Assembly (NCBI RefSeq): GCF_003815655.1
Contig: NZ_CP033917.1
Span: 434,001 to 498,000 of the forward strand
Direction of reading: 5' to 3'
Length of the DNA stretch: 64,000 bases
Source of the DNA: Chryseobacterium sp. G0201
GTDB lineage: Bacteria; Bacteroidota; Bacteroidia; Flavobacteriales; Weeksellaceae
Shown here: in pieces, positions 27,536 through 37,899 of the stretch
Position numbering within the stretch: position 1 is the stretch's first letter
Layout of the letters: each line of letters starts with the position of its first letter
The notes under the pieces: generated by a model
The model's database searches: none
Told to the model about the DNA's origin: nothing
Seen by the model: the letters and a program-made list of their open reading frames with translations, nothing else
Position numbers and translations under genes: made by a program

Positions 27536-28214
27536 GCTTGAAAAATTTCTTGTTTCTAATAATTTTTTCTTTATCCCAAAGCCACCATTCGGATTCTTCT
27601 AATTTATCAATCGTTTCCTGATCAAACCTTTTTCTTAAAAATTTAGCAGGATTACCTCCTACTATTGTATAAGGTTCTACATCTTTTGTAACGATAGAAC
27701 CTGCTCCAATTATAGAACCGCGCCCAATCTTAACTCCTGATAAAATTACAGAATTAGACCCTATCCAAACATCATCTTCAATAATTATAGGACCTTTAGA
27801 AATTTTTTCATTTTCTACACTCTCTCCTATAATATTTGAGTTGATATTGTAGGTAGTTACCATATTATAATTGTGGTAAAACTCTTGTATAACAACATTA
27901 GAAGCTATGGAGCAAAATGCACCAATATGAACTTCTGTTATCTCACTGCAAATTCTTGTGGAAGGACCGTTAACACTCGTATATTTACCAATATTAACAT
28001 TTCCGAAAATTTCAGGTTTGTTAAATAAATTTACATTATCACTCAAAGTTACTCCTGTTCCTAAAATAGCATCTCTGAGATCTATATTTTTAAATTTATT
28101 TTTAAGTAAATAAAAAAAAATATTATGAGACATGCTAACATTAAAGCTGCATTTTACATTTTTAAAAACATTAAGAATAAATGCAAAAATTAAATTAGCA
28201 ATGGCTCTCTTCAT
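27522..28214 (-). CDS. Hexapeptide-repeat acyltransferase
   Basis: 230 aa left-handed beta-helix protein with hexapeptide repeats, for example FGNVNIGKYTSVNGPS, VHIGAFCSIASNVVIQ, IIEDDVWIGSNSVILSGVKIGRGSIIGAGSIVTKDV, ending IVGGNPAKFLRKRF. Catalytic-type His in FYHNYN. Probably O-acetylates (or N-acylates) a sugar of this polymer. N-terminal 50 residues are extra relative to the minimal domain. It lies between the dehydrogenase and the flippase. Confidence 0.85.
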   Translation of the reverse strand: MKRAIANLIFAFILNVFKNVKCSFNVSMSHNIFFYLLKNKFKNIDLRDAILGTGVTLSDNVNLFNKPEIFGNVNIGKYTSVNGPSTRICSEITEVHIGAFCSIASNVVIQEFYHNYNMVTTYNINSNIIGESVENEKISKGPIIIEDDVWIGSNSVILSGVKIGRGSIIGAGSIVTKDVEPYTIVGGNPAKFLRKRFDQETIDKLEESEWWLWDKEKIIRNKKFFKHEVV

Positions 28215-28263
28215 GTCATTTTATTATTAAAAGGATGAGTTAAAACTAACTTTACCTAGAATA

Positions 28264-29559
28264 TTACAGTCTTGCATCTACCAAACTTCTGTCTAAACAA
28301 GCTTTGGTATCAAACACTACTGCATTATTGCTTTTTAATTGCTCTAGATCCATCTCAAGAAACTCGCTGTGAGAAACTGCAATGATAATGGATTCATATT
28401 TTTTACCTTCCATTAAAGCTTCAAGAATATCAATTCCATACTCATGCTTCACTTCTTCTTTACTTGCCCATGGATCATAGATATCTACATTAACTCCATA
28501 ATCTGTAAGTTCTTTATAAATATCTACTACTTTTGTATTTCTGACATCAGGGCAGTTTTCTTTGAAAGTAACTCCTAAAATCAAAGCCTGAGAATCTTTA
28601 ATCACTCCGCCTTTGGCAATAAGAAGCTTCACGACTTTAGAAGCAACAAACTTTGCAATAGAGTCATTTACTCTACGTCCGGATAAGATAACATCCGGAT
28701 GATAACCCAGCTGTTCTGCTTTATGAGCCAAATAATAAGGATCAACAGATATACAGTGACCACCTACTAAGCCTGGCTTATATTTAAGGAAATTATATTT
28801 TGTTCCCGCAGCTTCCAATACATCGTTTGTGTCAATGCCGACCCTGTCGAAAATCAGTGCTAATTCATTTACAAAAGAAATGTTTACATCGCGCTGAGCA
28901 TTTTCTATAGCTTTAGAAGCTTCTGCTACTTTAATGCTAGGTGCTTTATGCGTTCCTGCGGTAATGATCTTTTTATAAAGATTATCTACTTCTTCTGCAA
29001 TATCTTGTGTAGATCCTGAAGTTACTTTTTTAACACTCGTTAAAGTATTTACCTTATCTCCCGGGTTAATTCTTTCTGGTGAATAACCTACGAAAAAGTC
29101 TTCGTTAAATTTTAATCCTGAATATTTTTCTAATACAGGTACACATTCTTCTTCTGTACAACCAGGGAAAACTGTAGATTCATAAATAACAATATCGCCT
29201 TTTTTAATAATTTCTCCCAACATTTTTGAAGCAGAAATTAATGGATTTAAATCAGGAGCATTGTATTTATCAATAGGAGTGGGAACGGTAACTATAAATA
29301 CATTTGATTGAGCAATATCCGATAATTGGCTTGTAGCATTATATCCAATATCACCATTAGAGTCTTGGTATTTCTTTAAGCCGTTATTAAGCTTGTCTAT
29401 CTCTGCCTCAAGAGTTATATCCACACCATTATTAAGCTGGTCAACTCTTTGTGCATTAATATCAAATCCTAAAACAGGATAATGTCCTGCAAATTCTAAA
29501 GACAAGGGCAAACCTACATAACCTTGTCCGATAACAGCTATTTTATATTTTTTCATCAT
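28264..29559 (-). CDS. UDP-N-acetylhexosamine 6-dehydrogenase (WbpO/TviB-like)
   Basis: 431 aa nucleotide-sugar dehydrogenase. GQGYVGLPLSLEF is the NAD loop, TVFPGCTEEECVPVLE and the catalytic Cys in VGGHCISVDPYYLAHKA follow, then the C-terminal UDP-binding domain with GVTFKENCPDVRNTKVVDI. It oxidises C6 of UDP-GlcNAc or UDP-GalNAc to the uronic acid. The WbpO/TviB resemblance (PVLGFDIN...NNGVDITLE) favours UDP-GalNAc or UDP-GlcNAc over UDP-ManNAc. Stop and start bases overlap with wzc. Confidence 0.9.
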   Translation of the reverse strand: MMKKYKIAVIGQGYVGLPLSLEFAGHYPVLGFDINAQRVDQLNNGVDITLEAEIDKLNNGLKKYQDSNGDIGYNATSQLSDIAQSNVFIVTVPTPIDKYNAPDLNPLISASKMLGEIIKKGDIVIYESTVFPGCTEEECVPVLEKYSGLKFNEDFFVGYSPERINPGDKVNTLTSVKKVTSGSTQDIAEEVDNLYKKIITAGTHKAPSIKVAEASKAIENAQRDVNISFVNELALIFDRVGIDTNDVLEAAGTKYNFLKYKPGLVGGHCISVDPYYLAHKAEQLGYHPDVILSGRRVNDSIAKFVASKVVKLLIAKGGVIKDSQALILGVTFKENCPDVRNTKVVDIYKELTDYGVNVDIYDPWASKEEVKHEYGIDILEALMEGKKYESIIIAVSHSEFLEMDLEQLKSNNAVVFDTKACLDRSLVDARL

Positions 29560-31949
29560 TAGCTAAGTTTATTTTTAATTTTTTCAATCCATGTTTGTTC
29601 TTTATGGTTATTATATCCATAACCATATTTATTGCTATATCCTAAATTCTCTCTGCTGACATCATTAAGAACAAATCCAACATTTTTGATCTTATTTTGA
29701 TCAACATTGTTATTTGCAAATTCCATCAATGATTTTTCTGTGTACTTAGATCTTGATACATAAATTGTAACATCAGCAAGCTCAGCAATCAAGAATGTAT
29801 CTGTAACAAGAAGTAACGGTGCAGTATCTAAAATAATATAATCATACCTTTCTTTCAACTCCTCTAAAAGAATTTCATAACGTCCATTTGATAATAGCTC
29901 TGTAGGGTTAGGAGGGATCATCCCTGAATAAATTACATCCAAATGAGGATTAAATGACGAAACATGAATTACCTCATCCAGCTTAGTCTGATCTGAATAA
30001 AGATATTCTGTAAGCCCTATAAGTCCTTTCCTAACAGGATTATATCTTTGTAATTGTGGATTTCTGATATCAGACCCAATAATAATTGCCTTTTTTTTAG
30101 GATTTGCTAATGTTAAAGCTAAGTTCACTGATGTAAAGGTTTTCCCTTCTCCTTTAACTGTAGAAGTCACAAAAACAACTTTCCCTTTTTTCTCTTTAGG
30201 AAGCATGAAATTCATATTCGTAATAAGAATTCTAAATGCTTCTGCCATTGGTGTAATATCGTTCATTTGAACAATTTCAGAGTCTCCTTTTTCAAGGCTT
30301 GGTAACTCCGCAATAACTGGTGCTTTAACTAATTTTTCAAAATCATGCTTAGTAACGATCTTATTATTAAGTAATTCTGAAAGGTAAATAAGTATAAATG
30401 GTAACAATAATCCTAAGAAAACAGCAACTGAAAGTACTACATTTCTCTTAGGTGATATAGGTGCATTTGAAGCATATGCTACATCAATTACTCTAGCTTT
30501 CGGAGCTGTGATAGATAATGAAATTGCTGTTTCTTCTCTTTTCTGAAGAAGAAGAAGATATAAATTTTCTTTTATCTGCTGCTGTCTTTCAATGCTTCTA
30601 AACATTTTTTCTATAGATGGAAGCTTAGATATTTTGCCTGAAACTTTATTTTGCTCTCCTACATATTCATTTCTAGCCAGTTCTAAGCCCGTTCTATTTC
30701 TCTGCAAACTCTGCATAATAGAAGTACGCATAGAGTTAATCTGTTTAGTTACATCAACAACAGTAGGGTTTTCCTGAGTAGCAGACTCTAATAATCTATT
30801 TCTTTGTAAGACTAATTGATTATAAGTCGAAACACCTGCAACAGCATCAGGGTTATTTAACCCTACATTAGATGGTAATACCTGATATTGAGCTTGATTG
30901 TTGACAAAGCCTATTAGTGCATTTGTTAATTCTAATTGGGCATCTACATCCAACTGTTTCGCTCTCGCAGCAGCTGAACTTTCTAAATTAATTTTAGCTT
31001 CAGTTTCAAGATCCGTAAGGTTATTTTTTGATTTAAAATTTTCTTTTTGATTTTCAACATCACCCAATTCCCCTGACAGCTTTTTTATTCTATCTTCAAT
31101 AAAGTCTAAAGTCTTTTTCGATTCTGAATTTTTATCTAAAATAGCGTCATTGTTATAAGCAACAACAAGAGAATTAAGCACATCTTCAGATTTTGATATC
31201 TGAGGATACTTCATATCAAGCTTCACAACAGTTGCATCTTTTGACACTAAACTCACAGTAAGAGCACTTTGAAGATTACTTACTCTAGCTTCCAACGAAG
31301 AAATCTGTAATTCTAAATTTTTAACATTTATCCCTTTTGCAGCAACAGGACTAAATTTATTATTTTTTGTAATGATAATATTGGCAAATGGTAATCCTAT
31401 TGTTTTGCCATATGTTGTAACTATTTCTTTATTAAACTTTTCTGACCTTACAGTAAGTTTGTCTCCATCAATAGTTAGGTTAAGAATGTTGTTGGTTCCA
31501 TTATTAGGCTTCTCTGTAATCACTCTCACTTCTATCGGAGAAGTCTCCTTATAAAGTTCTACTGTAGTAACCCTTCCTTTCGCAACAATATTGGTCTGAA
31601 GATTCTGGCTGATGATCACATCCCTCATCATTTTTTTTGATTTCAGAATCTCAATCTCATTAGCTATACTATTTGTTTTTAATCCTCCAAACCCTGATAA
31701 ATCAGGTAATACACCTAAATCACTTCCTACAGGAGAACTTGAATTTTTAGCATCTTTTATCAGAACTGTAGATTGAACCTGATATACAGGCACCATAAAT
31801 TTTAATGAAATGTAACCAAGTATTAAGGCTATAAAAGCACTTAGAATAAACCAAGGCCATTTTCTTAAATATGGCCTTATAATTTCATTAATATTAATAC
31901 TTTCCGAGTTATTTTCTACTTCTGAAAATTGTGAAGATTGGTTGTCCAT
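29559..31949 (-). CDS. wzc: Wzc-type polysaccharide co-polymerase and tyrosine autokinase
   Basis: 796 aa. Wzz domain with a membrane helix at about 33-51, long periplasmic coiled-coil part, a second helix near 508-530, then a BY-kinase domain with Walker A VKGEGKT (about 595), Walker A' [10 protein letters not shown] and Walker [11 protein letters not shown]. The C-terminus has a Tyr cluster ([10 protein letters not shown]), the autophosphorylation tail. It controls chain length and export with Wza. No Wzb phosphatase gene is in the locus. Confidence 0.94.
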   Translation of the reverse strand: MDNQSSQFSEVENNSESININEIIRPYLRKWPWFILSAFIALILGYISLKFMVPVYQVQSTVLIKDAKNSSSPVGSDLGVLPDLSGFGGLKTNSIANEIEILKSKKMMRDVIISQNLQTNIVAKGRVTTVELYKETSPIEVRVITEKPNNGTNNILNLTIDGDKLTVRSEKFNKEIVTTYGKTIGLPFANIIITKNNKFSPVAAKGINVKNLELQISSLEARVSNLQSALTVSLVSKDATVVKLDMKYPQISKSEDVLNSLVVAYNNDAILDKNSESKKTLDFIEDRIKKLSGELGDVENQKENFKSKNNLTDLETEAKINLESSAAARAKQLDVDAQLELTNALIGFVNNQAQYQVLPSNVGLNNPDAVAGVSTYNQLVLQRNRLLESATQENPTVVDVTKQINSMRTSIMQSLQRNRTGLELARNEYVGEQNKVSGKISKLPSIEKMFRSIERQQQIKENLYLLLLQKREETAISLSITAPKARVIDVAYASNAPISPKRNVVLSVAVFLGLLLPFILIYLSELLNNKIVTKHDFEKLVKAPVIAELPSLEKGDSEIVQMNDITPMAEAFRILITNMNFMLPKEKKGKVVFVTSTVKGEGKTFTSVNLALTLANPKKKAIIIGSDIRNPQLQRYNPVRKGLIGLTEYLYSDQTKLDEVIHVSSFNPHLDVIYSGMIPPNPTELLSNGRYEILLEELKERYDYIILDTAPLLLVTDTFLIAELADVTIYVSRSKYTEKSLMEFANNNVDQNKIKNVGFVLNDVSRENLGYSNKYGYGYNNHKEQTWIEKIKNKLS

Positions 31950-31956
31950 TAATTTT

Positions 31957-32775
31957 TTATTTCTTGAATAAACTTACTACTACTGCGACCGCCGTAATGG
32001 CTATAGATGCTGCTGTCAGATAAATTCCTGTATTTGGATTCTGTTTAGCTGCTAGGTCTCTGGTATTACTGGAAGAAACGATGATAGCATCGCCTTGTTT
32101 TAAATTGTAGTAAGGCGAATTAATAAGATTAGCATCCTGTAAATTAACTTTTCCGTGTGTAATCACACCATTTTCTGTTCTTATTACAAGTACATCATTT
32201 CTTTTCCCGTACATTGTTAAGTCACCGGCAAGACCTAGAGCATTCCAAATAGTTGCCTGTCCGTTTGCTATCGTGTAGTCCCCTTGTCTATTTACTTCTC
32301 CAAGTACAGTAATTTTGAAATTAGAAAGTCTCACACTTACCGTTGGATTAAGGATATACTTTGTCATTTTATCACGCAGTTCATCTTTAAACTCAACAAG
32401 AGATTTATCTGTAGTATTAATTTTACCTAAAATAGGAAAATCTATATTTCCTTGTGTATCTACCACATAAGTTGGCCCGGAAAGTGTAGTTATTCCCTGA
32501 TTTGGAGTATTACCACCAGCTAATGCATTAGTCTGAACCATTTCTGATGAAGAATAATTTTGGTTGAATGGTTTTACAACATCCATATCCTTCGCAGTAA
32601 TTAAGATAATCAATTGATCACCTACCTGTATTGTAGAATGTGAATTTTTTGCAGACGCTTCTGTGGCTGTTTGCTCTATATTTTGCATATAATTCAAATC
32701 GTTGTGTCTGTTGGGATTAGTCTTACATCCTATTAATAAAAACACAACAAATAATGCCAATATTTTACCCTTCAT
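31957..32775 (-). CDS. wza: Wza-type outer-membrane polysaccharide export lipoprotein
   Basis: 272 aa. Lipobox LIGC puts the lipidated Cys at residue 17. Poly_export domain ([13 protein letters not shown]...[14 protein letters not shown]) followed by one SLBB domain ([15 protein letters not shown]), then a C-terminal hydrophobic helix ([18 protein letters not shown]) that likely spans the outer membrane. Only 7 bases before wzc. A TATATTTG element lies 15 bases upstream of the start. Confidence 0.92.
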   Translation of the reverse strand: MKGKILALFVVFLLIGCKTNPNRHNDLNYMQNIEQTATEASAKNSHSTIQVGDQLIILITAKDMDVVKPFNQNYSSSEMVQTNALAGGNTPNQGITTLSGPTYVVDTQGNIDFPILGKINTTDKSLVEFKDELRDKMTKYILNPTVSVRLSNFKITVLGEVNRQGDYTIANGQATIWNALGLAGDLTMYGKRNDVLVIRTENGVITHGKVNLQDANLINSPYYNLKQGDAIIVSSSNTRDLAAKQNPNTGIYLTAASIAITAVAVVVSLFKK

Positions 32776-32789
32776 ATTTTAAAATTGTA

Positions 32790-32797
32790 CAAATATA
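32790..32797 (-). promoter_or_regulatory. Possible promoter -7 element before wza
   Basis: TATATTTG on the minus strand, 15 bases upstream of the wza start, in the 36-base gap after the PglF-like gene. No TTG at -33, so it may be weak or fortuitous. Confidence 0.35.
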
Positions 32798-32811
32798 CAT
32801 TTATATTTTTT

Positions 32812-34740
32812 CTATTTATCTAATACCTCATAGACAGAATTATTACTTATAAATTCTGGAACAATTGTCTTCAAAATCCGAACAACATCAACCTTATCTC
32901 TTCTTATTGAAGCCCTCGTAATAGAGTTTACCAAAGTTTCTATATCAGAGAAATCCATTGTTGGATCTTTAGAAATCATTATCTTTTCATTATGAGTAGG
33001 AAGAGTTTTTGCATTGTCACTTAAAAGCTCTTCATATAGTTTTTCACCTGGTCGTAAACCTGTGTAAATTATTTTGATATCAATTTCCGGTTCAAAACCA
33101 GACAGTTTTATCATTCTTTTGGCCAAATCTAATATTTTCACAGGCTCTCCCATATCAAACACAAAAATTTCACCTCCGTGTCCCATTGTTCCTGCCTGTA
33201 AAACCAATTCACAAGCTTCAGGAATAGTCATAAAATATCTTACAATATCAGGATGAGTAATGGTAACAGGCCCTCCCGCTTCAATCTGTCTTTTAAAATG
33301 TGGTATAACGGATCCATTAGATCCTAAAACATTTCCAAATCTTGTTGTAATAAATTTAGTCACATTTCCTTCAACATTCTGTAAAGACTGTACAAATAGT
33401 TCTGATGCTCTTTTAGAAGCTCCCATAACATTCGTAGGGTTTACAGCTTTATCTGTAGAAACCATTACAAATCTGTTGACTTTATATTGACTTGATAAAG
33501 TTGAAACGTTTTTTGAACCTAAAATATTAACTAAAATAGCTTCATGAGGATTTTCTTCAACTAAAGGAACGTGCTTATAAGCCGCCGCATGATAAACCAT
33601 TGAAAAATTGTACATCTGGAATAAAGGCTCAATTCTATGTTTGTTGGAAACATCTGCAAGAACAAATTTGAACCTTATATGAGGAAACTTCTCTTTCATT
33701 TCCAGTTCTATATCATATAACGGAGTCTCAGCCTGGTCCAACACTACAATCAGAGCAGGATCAAACTGCGCTACCTGTCTTACAATTTCACTTCCGATAG
33801 AACCGGCACCTCCCGTCACTAATACATTTTTATTATAGTGTCGGCTTTTAACCTCATTATTTTCTATTTTTATTGGTTTTCTATTTAATAGATCTTCAAT
33901 TTGAAGATTTTTAATAGAAACTCCCAAATCATTTTCTCTAAGTTTCTGAACAGATGGTGCTTTCAAAACACTTAAGTCTTTTTCTAAAAATAAATTCACC
34001 CATGAATTCATTTCATCTTTAGACATCATTTCTTTAACGATAATGACACCGTCTATTATAAGATCTTCTTTTGAATTATCTTCAATTCTTTTCTTTTCAT
34101 AAATAGGTTTCCCTAATAATGAAGCTCTTTTAGAATCTGTTCTTTGGGTTAGAAATCCTACAACTTGATATGGCAAACTGGGGTTATCCAGAATAGCCCT
34201 CGCAATGGCAATAGACTGCTCATCAATACCTAAAACTAAAATCCTTTTTTTAAGGGCACTTCTGCGATATTCTCTAACGATATGGAAAAATTCTTTTACA
34301 TATAATCTAAAAAGAAATAGCCCCATGAAAGAGATGATGAAGTAAAGGATAAGGTAAGGTGTGAGTATGAACTTTTCTCCGGTTGTCCAGAAATAAATAA
34401 GATTAATTGCTCCTACAATGAACATTGTACAGAAGCATGAGATCAATAATTTAAATAAATCAATAAAAGTTGAATGCCTTATAATCCCAGCATAAGTTTT
34501 AAAAAAATACATGAAAATAACATTCACCAAGATAATAGAAACAAAAACAATGCTTTCATTATCATGATAAATAAATTCTTTTATACTGATTTTTTCAATG
34601 ATATACGTTGAAAGAAATAAGGATACGACCAGAATAATAATGTCTATTACAAGTATTATCCATCTGGGAAGATATCTTACGTCAGAGAGATTGACAACAT
34701 TATCTCCTCCAAATATTTTATTTCTAAGAGAATTGTACAT
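32812..34740 (-). CDS. Membrane UDP-GlcNAc 4,6-dehydratase (PglF/WbpM-like)
   Basis: 642 aa. Four membrane helices in the first about 150 residues, a CoA-binding-like Rossmann domain (KKRILVLGIDEQ), then an SDR domain from about residue 300 (VLVTGGAGSIGSEIVRQ). The catalytic region reads STDKAVNPTNVMGASKRA, with Met in the Tyr position as in PglF, WbpM and CapD. It makes UDP-4-keto-6-deoxy-GlcNAc, which can feed both the adjacent PglE-like aminotransferase and the WbjF-like reductase. Confidence 0.93.
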   Translation of the reverse strand: MYNSLRNKIFGGDNVVNLSDVRYLPRWIILVIDIIILVVSLFLSTYIIEKISIKEFIYHDNESIVFVSIILVNVIFMYFFKTYAGIIRHSTFIDLFKLLISCFCTMFIVGAINLIYFWTTGEKFILTPYLILYFIISFMGLFLFRLYVKEFFHIVREYRRSALKKRILVLGIDEQSIAIARAILDNPSLPYQVVGFLTQRTDSKRASLLGKPIYEKKRIEDNSKEDLIIDGVIIVKEMMSKDEMNSWVNLFLEKDLSVLKAPSVQKLRENDLGVSIKNLQIEDLLNRKPIKIENNEVKSRHYNKNVLVTGGAGSIGSEIVRQVAQFDPALIVVLDQAETPLYDIELEMKEKFPHIRFKFVLADVSNKHRIEPLFQMYNFSMVYHAAAYKHVPLVEENPHEAILVNILGSKNVSTLSSQYKVNRFVMVSTDKAVNPTNVMGASKRASELFVQSLQNVEGNVTKFITTRFGNVLGSNGSVIPHFKRQIEAGGPVTITHPDIVRYFMTIPEACELVLQAGTMGHGGEIFVFDMGEPVKILDLAKRMIKLSGFEPEIDIKIIYTGLRPGEKLYEELLSDNAKTLPTHNEKIMISKDPTMDFSDIETLVNSITRASIRRDKVDVVRILKTIVPEFISNNSVYEVLDK

Positions 34741-34811
34741 TGTCGTTATTTGTGTTCATATTTAATAGGTATAAAATTTGATATTTATTCTTAATAATTA
34801 TATCAATCTTG

Positions 34812-34819
34812 CAAAATTA
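34812..34819 (-). promoter_or_regulatory. Candidate promoter of the main polysaccharide transcript
   Basis: TAATTTTG on the minus strand (TAnnTTTG) in the 119-base gap between the aminotransferase and the PglF-like gene, the largest gap at this end of the locus; it would give a leader of about 65 bases. No good TTG at -33. Confidence 0.4.
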
Positions 34820-34859
34820 AAATAAAATTTCATCTATAGTTACTATTTAAAAAATAAAT

Positions 34860-35990
34860 TTAGTGTTTAATTTTTTTAAAAGTTTCAAAGATCCTATTTC
34901 TGCAAGTATCAGTAAGGTTTGTACCTGACGGCAAACACATACCATTGTCAAAAATTATACCAGAAAAATTATTTCCAAAGAATTTATATTTACTGTATAA
35001 AGGTTGCAAATGCATCGGATTCCATAAATATCTGGTTTCTAAATTATTTTGTAAAAAAAACTCTCTTATATTTTCTTTTATTAAATATTTTTTATCAATC
35101 AGAATTGTATTTAGCCAATAATTGGAATAAAAATTTTCATTTGGAGCTGAAAACAGATTTACACCCTCAATATCTTTTAAAATTTCTTTATAAAAATCAT
35201 GGATTTCGCGTTTTTGTTTAATCCTATCTTCCAGCACTTCCATTTGTCCCCTGCCTATTCCGGCAGAAATATTACTCATTCTATAATTATATCCAATTTC
35301 AGAGTGACTGTAATAATCTTTATTGTCTTTTGCCTGTGTTGCAAGAAAAAGTTCTTTATTTTTATCTATTTTACTTTTTGAAATCAAAGCTCCGCCTCCT
35401 GAAGTGGTAATGATCTTATTTCCGTTAAAACTTATTATTGACAGATCTCCGAAAGTTCCACAAGACTTACCTTTATAATTACTGCCTAACGCTTCTGCGC
35501 TATCTTCAATAACAGGAATTTCATATTTTCTGGAGATTTCAAGAATTTCATCAACCATAAAAGGCATCCCGTATGCAGAAACAGCAATAATTGCTTTAGG
35601 TTTTTTGCCTTGGCTGATACAATATTTTACAGCATCTTCTAATGCGTTGGGGCACATATTCCAAGTTGAGCTTTCACTGTCTACGAAAACAGGAATTGCT
35701 TTTTGGTAAAGTATAGGATTGGCAGAAGCTACAAAAGTAAATGACTGGCAGATCACAAAATCGCCTTCTTTTACATCTAATAAACTCAATGCCAAATGAA
35801 TAGCCGCAGTCCCTGAGGATAAAGCAGTGACGAATGAGTTATTTCCAAGATAATTTTCAAGGCTTTTTTCAAACTCATCAATGTTGGAACCATGTTGTGA
35901 AACCCAATTGGTATCAAATGCTTCCTGTATATATTTCAATTCGCTTCCTCCCATGTGTGGAGGTGAGAGCCAAATTTTATCTTTTTTCAA
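34860..35990 (-). CDS. DegT/DnrJ/EryC1 sugar aminotransferase (PglE-like)
   Basis: 376 aa PLP enzyme. It begins IWLSPPHMGGSELKYIQEAFDTNWVS, the PglE-type start, has ALSSGTAAIHLAL, VIEDSAEALGSNYKGKSCGTFGD and the PLP lysine in FNGNKIITTSGGG. It transfers an amino group from glutamate to C4 of UDP-4-keto-6-deoxy-GlcNAc. No PglD-type N-acetyltransferase is beside it; the hexapeptide protein at 27.5 kb may serve. It starts 13 bases after recX, so the locus may partly be read through from recX. Confidence 0.9.
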   Translation of the reverse strand: MKKDKIWLSPPHMGGSELKYIQEAFDTNWVSQHGSNIDEFEKSLENYLGNNSFVTALSSGTAAIHLALSLLDVKEGDFVICQSFTFVASANPILYQKAIPVFVDSESSTWNMCPNALEDAVKYCISQGKKPKAIIAVSAYGMPFMVDEILEISRKYEIPVIEDSAEALGSNYKGKSCGTFGDLSIISFNGNKIITTSGGGALISKSKIDKNKELFLATQAKDNKDYYSHSEIGYNYRMSNISAGIGRGQMEVLEDRIKQKREIHDFYKEILKDIEGVNLFSAPNENFYSNYWLNTILIDKKYLIKENIREFFLQNNLETRYLWNPMHLQPLYSKYKFFGNNFSGIIFDNGMCLPSGTNLTDTCRNRIFETFKKIKH

Positions 35991-36003
35991 CCTTTATTTA
36001 TGT

Positions 36004-36462
36004 TTACTCAAAAATATCATTTATTTTCTCATATTCAAAACCTTTCCCCATCAAATATTTAATAGTTTTTGATTTTTTTTGATATTCCTTTAAACCGGTT
36101 TGCTTTGAATAGTAATCTTCAAAGATTTTCTTCAATGTTTTTTCATAATCGGGTTCATAAATTTCATCAAAACATTTATTTATTAGTTTTTCTGAAATTT
36201 GTTTTTGCTTCAGATTAATTTTAATTTTATTTCTTCCCCAATGTTTTATATAAAATTTTCCACGGATGTAGCTTCTGGTAAATCTTTCTTCATTAAGGTA
36301 ATTTTCCTTTAAAAGATAAAGTATGATCTCATCTTTAGCTTCCTCAATCAACATAAATTCCCGCATTTTCTGCTCTACTTCTGCGTGACAACGATCCTGA
36401 TAAACGCAATAGTTCACCAGTTTCAGTTTAATCTCATCAAAAGTGAAAGATTTCTTTTCCAT
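36004..36462 (-). CDS. recX: Regulatory protein RecX
   Basis: 152 aa from the ATG of MEKKSFTFDE; an earlier in-frame ATG (36495) lies inside the glyA terminator hairpin and is rejected. Three RecX-type three-helix repeats are visible: VYQDRCHAEVEQKM, YLNEERFTRSYIRGKFYIKHWGRNKI, and KQTGLKEYQKKSKTIKYLMGKGFEYEKI. RecX binds RecA filaments and damps recombinase activity. No recA here. Confidence 0.87.
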   Translation of the reverse strand: MEKKSFTFDEIKLKLVNYCVYQDRCHAEVEQKMREFMLIEEAKDEIILYLLKENYLNEERFTRSYIRGKFYIKHWGRNKIKINLKQKQISEKLINKCFDEIYEPDYEKTLKKIFEDYYSKQTGLKEYQKKSKTIKYLMGKGFEYEKINDIFE

Positions 36463-36470
36463 AATTGTAT

Positions 36471-36500
36471 AAAAAAAGAATGAGCACAGGCCCATTCTTT
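36471..36500 (-). terminator. Terminator of glyA
   Basis: The arms AAAGAATG (36475-36482) and CATTCTTT (36493-36500) with a 10-base loop, followed by a U run on the minus strand, about 20 bases after the glyA stop. Confidence 0.75.
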
Positions 36501-36521
36501 ATATTTTAAATTCGGTAAATA

Positions 36522-37787
36522 TTAGTAGTTAAATAATGCTTTACCTTCCATTAATTCATTTACTTTTTTTCTTACAGAAGTAAGAACCTCTTCATTTTTA
36601 ATATTATCAACCACTTCAGAAATCAACTCTGAAATAGTTTCCATATCATTTTCTTTCAATCCTCTTGTTGTGATCGCTGCAGTGCCCAATCTAATACCAG
36701 AAGTTGTGAATGGTGACTTATCATCAAACGGAACCATGTTTTTATTACATGTAATATCAGCTTTTACAAGAGCTTTTTCAGTTTCTTTACCATTTACGCC
36801 TTTATTTCTAAGGTCTACCAACATTAAGTGATTGTCTGTTCCGCCACTTACGATATCAAAACCTCTGCTTACCATTGCTTTTGCTAACGCCTGAGCATTA
36901 GATTTAACTTGCTTAGCATACGTTTCAAACTGAACATCTAAAGCTTCACCGAAAGCAATTGCTTTACCTGCAATAACGTGCTCTAGCGGACCTCCTTGAA
37001 TTCCCGGGAAAACAGCTCCGTCAAGAACCTGGCTCATCATTTTAGTTTCACCTTTTGGAGTTTTGTGACCGTAGGTGTTTTCAAAATCTTTACCCATCAT
37101 AATCATTCCACCTCTTGGACCTCTTAACGTCTTGTGAGTAGTCGTTGTAACAACGTGGCAGTGCTCGAATGGAGAATTTAATAATCCTTTTGCTACTAAA
37201 CCTGCAGGGTGAGCGATGTCAGCCCAAAGTGTAGCTCCAATCTCATCTGCAACCTCTCTGAATTTAGCATAATCTAAATCTCTTGAATACGCAGAGAAAC
37301 CAGCGATCAACATTTTTGGTCTTTCTCTAAGAGCAACTTCTCTCATTTGATCATAATCAATCAAACCAGTTTCCTGCTGAACTCCGTAAGAAACTACGTC
37401 ATATTGAATTCCTGAGAAATTAACTGCAGAACCGTGAGTAAGGTGACCTCCCATTGAAAGATCCATACCCATGATTTTGTCTCCAGGTTTCAAAACTGCT
37501 AAGTAAATTGCTGCATTAGCCTGAGAACCAGAATGCGGCTGAACGTTTACATAATCAACCCCGAAAAGCTCTTTTGCTCTATCGATCGCTAATGTTTCAA
37601 CCTCATCTACTACTTCACATCCTCCGTAATATCTTTTACCCGGATATCCTTCTGCATATTTATTAGTCAATACGCTTCCCATTGCTTTCATTACATTTTC
37701 AGAAACAAAGTTTTCTGATGCAATCAACTCTAATCCATGGGATTGTCTTTGTCTTTCTTTTTCAATAAGGTCGAAAATAATGTCCAT
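36522..37787 (-). CDS. glyA: Serine hydroxymethyltransferase
   Basis: 421 aa, normal for the family. It interconverts serine and glycine with tetrahydrofolate. N-terminal [38 protein letters not shown], the PLP lysine in [16 protein letters not shown], and [17 protein letters not shown] are visible. Single gene with its own terminator and a TATATTTG promoter element 30 bases upstream. Confidence 0.97.
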   Translation of the reverse strand: MDIIFDLIEKERQRQSHGLELIASENFVSENVMKAMGSVLTNKYAEGYPGKRYYGGCEVVDEVETLAIDRAKELFGVDYVNVQPHSGSQANAAIYLAVLKPGDKIMGMDLSMGGHLTHGSAVNFSGIQYDVVSYGVQQETGLIDYDQMREVALRERPKMLIAGFSAYSRDLDYAKFREVADEIGATLWADIAHPAGLVAKGLLNSPFEHCHVVTTTTHKTLRGPRGGMIMMGKDFENTYGHKTPKGETKMMSQVLDGAVFPGIQGGPLEHVIAGKAIAFGEALDVQFETYAKQVKSNAQALAKAMVSRGFDIVSGGTDNHLMLVDLRNKGVNGKETEKALVKADITCNKNMVPFDDKSPFTTSGIRLGTAAITTRGLKENDMETISELISEVVDNIKNEEVLTSVRKKVNELMEGKALFNY

Positions 37788-37816
37788 TTACTTTTAGATT
37801 TTGAAATTTTTCACTC

Positions 37817-37824
37817 CAAATATA
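37817..37824 (-). promoter_or_regulatory. Promoter -7 element of glyA
   Basis: TATATTTG on the minus strand, 29 bases upstream of the start codon; no TTG -33 visible. Confidence 0.45.
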
Positions 37825-37899
37825 CGGATTTTTAAGCTAGATTTTATCATCCTGATTTATGATTTTTGAGCTGAAATTTTAATATTATCAATTGATTTA

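Noticed and set aside
36463..36495. Longer recX with start at 36495
   Set aside because: These bases lie in the terminator hairpin of glyA and the residues do not resemble RecX; the ATG at 36462 is preferred.
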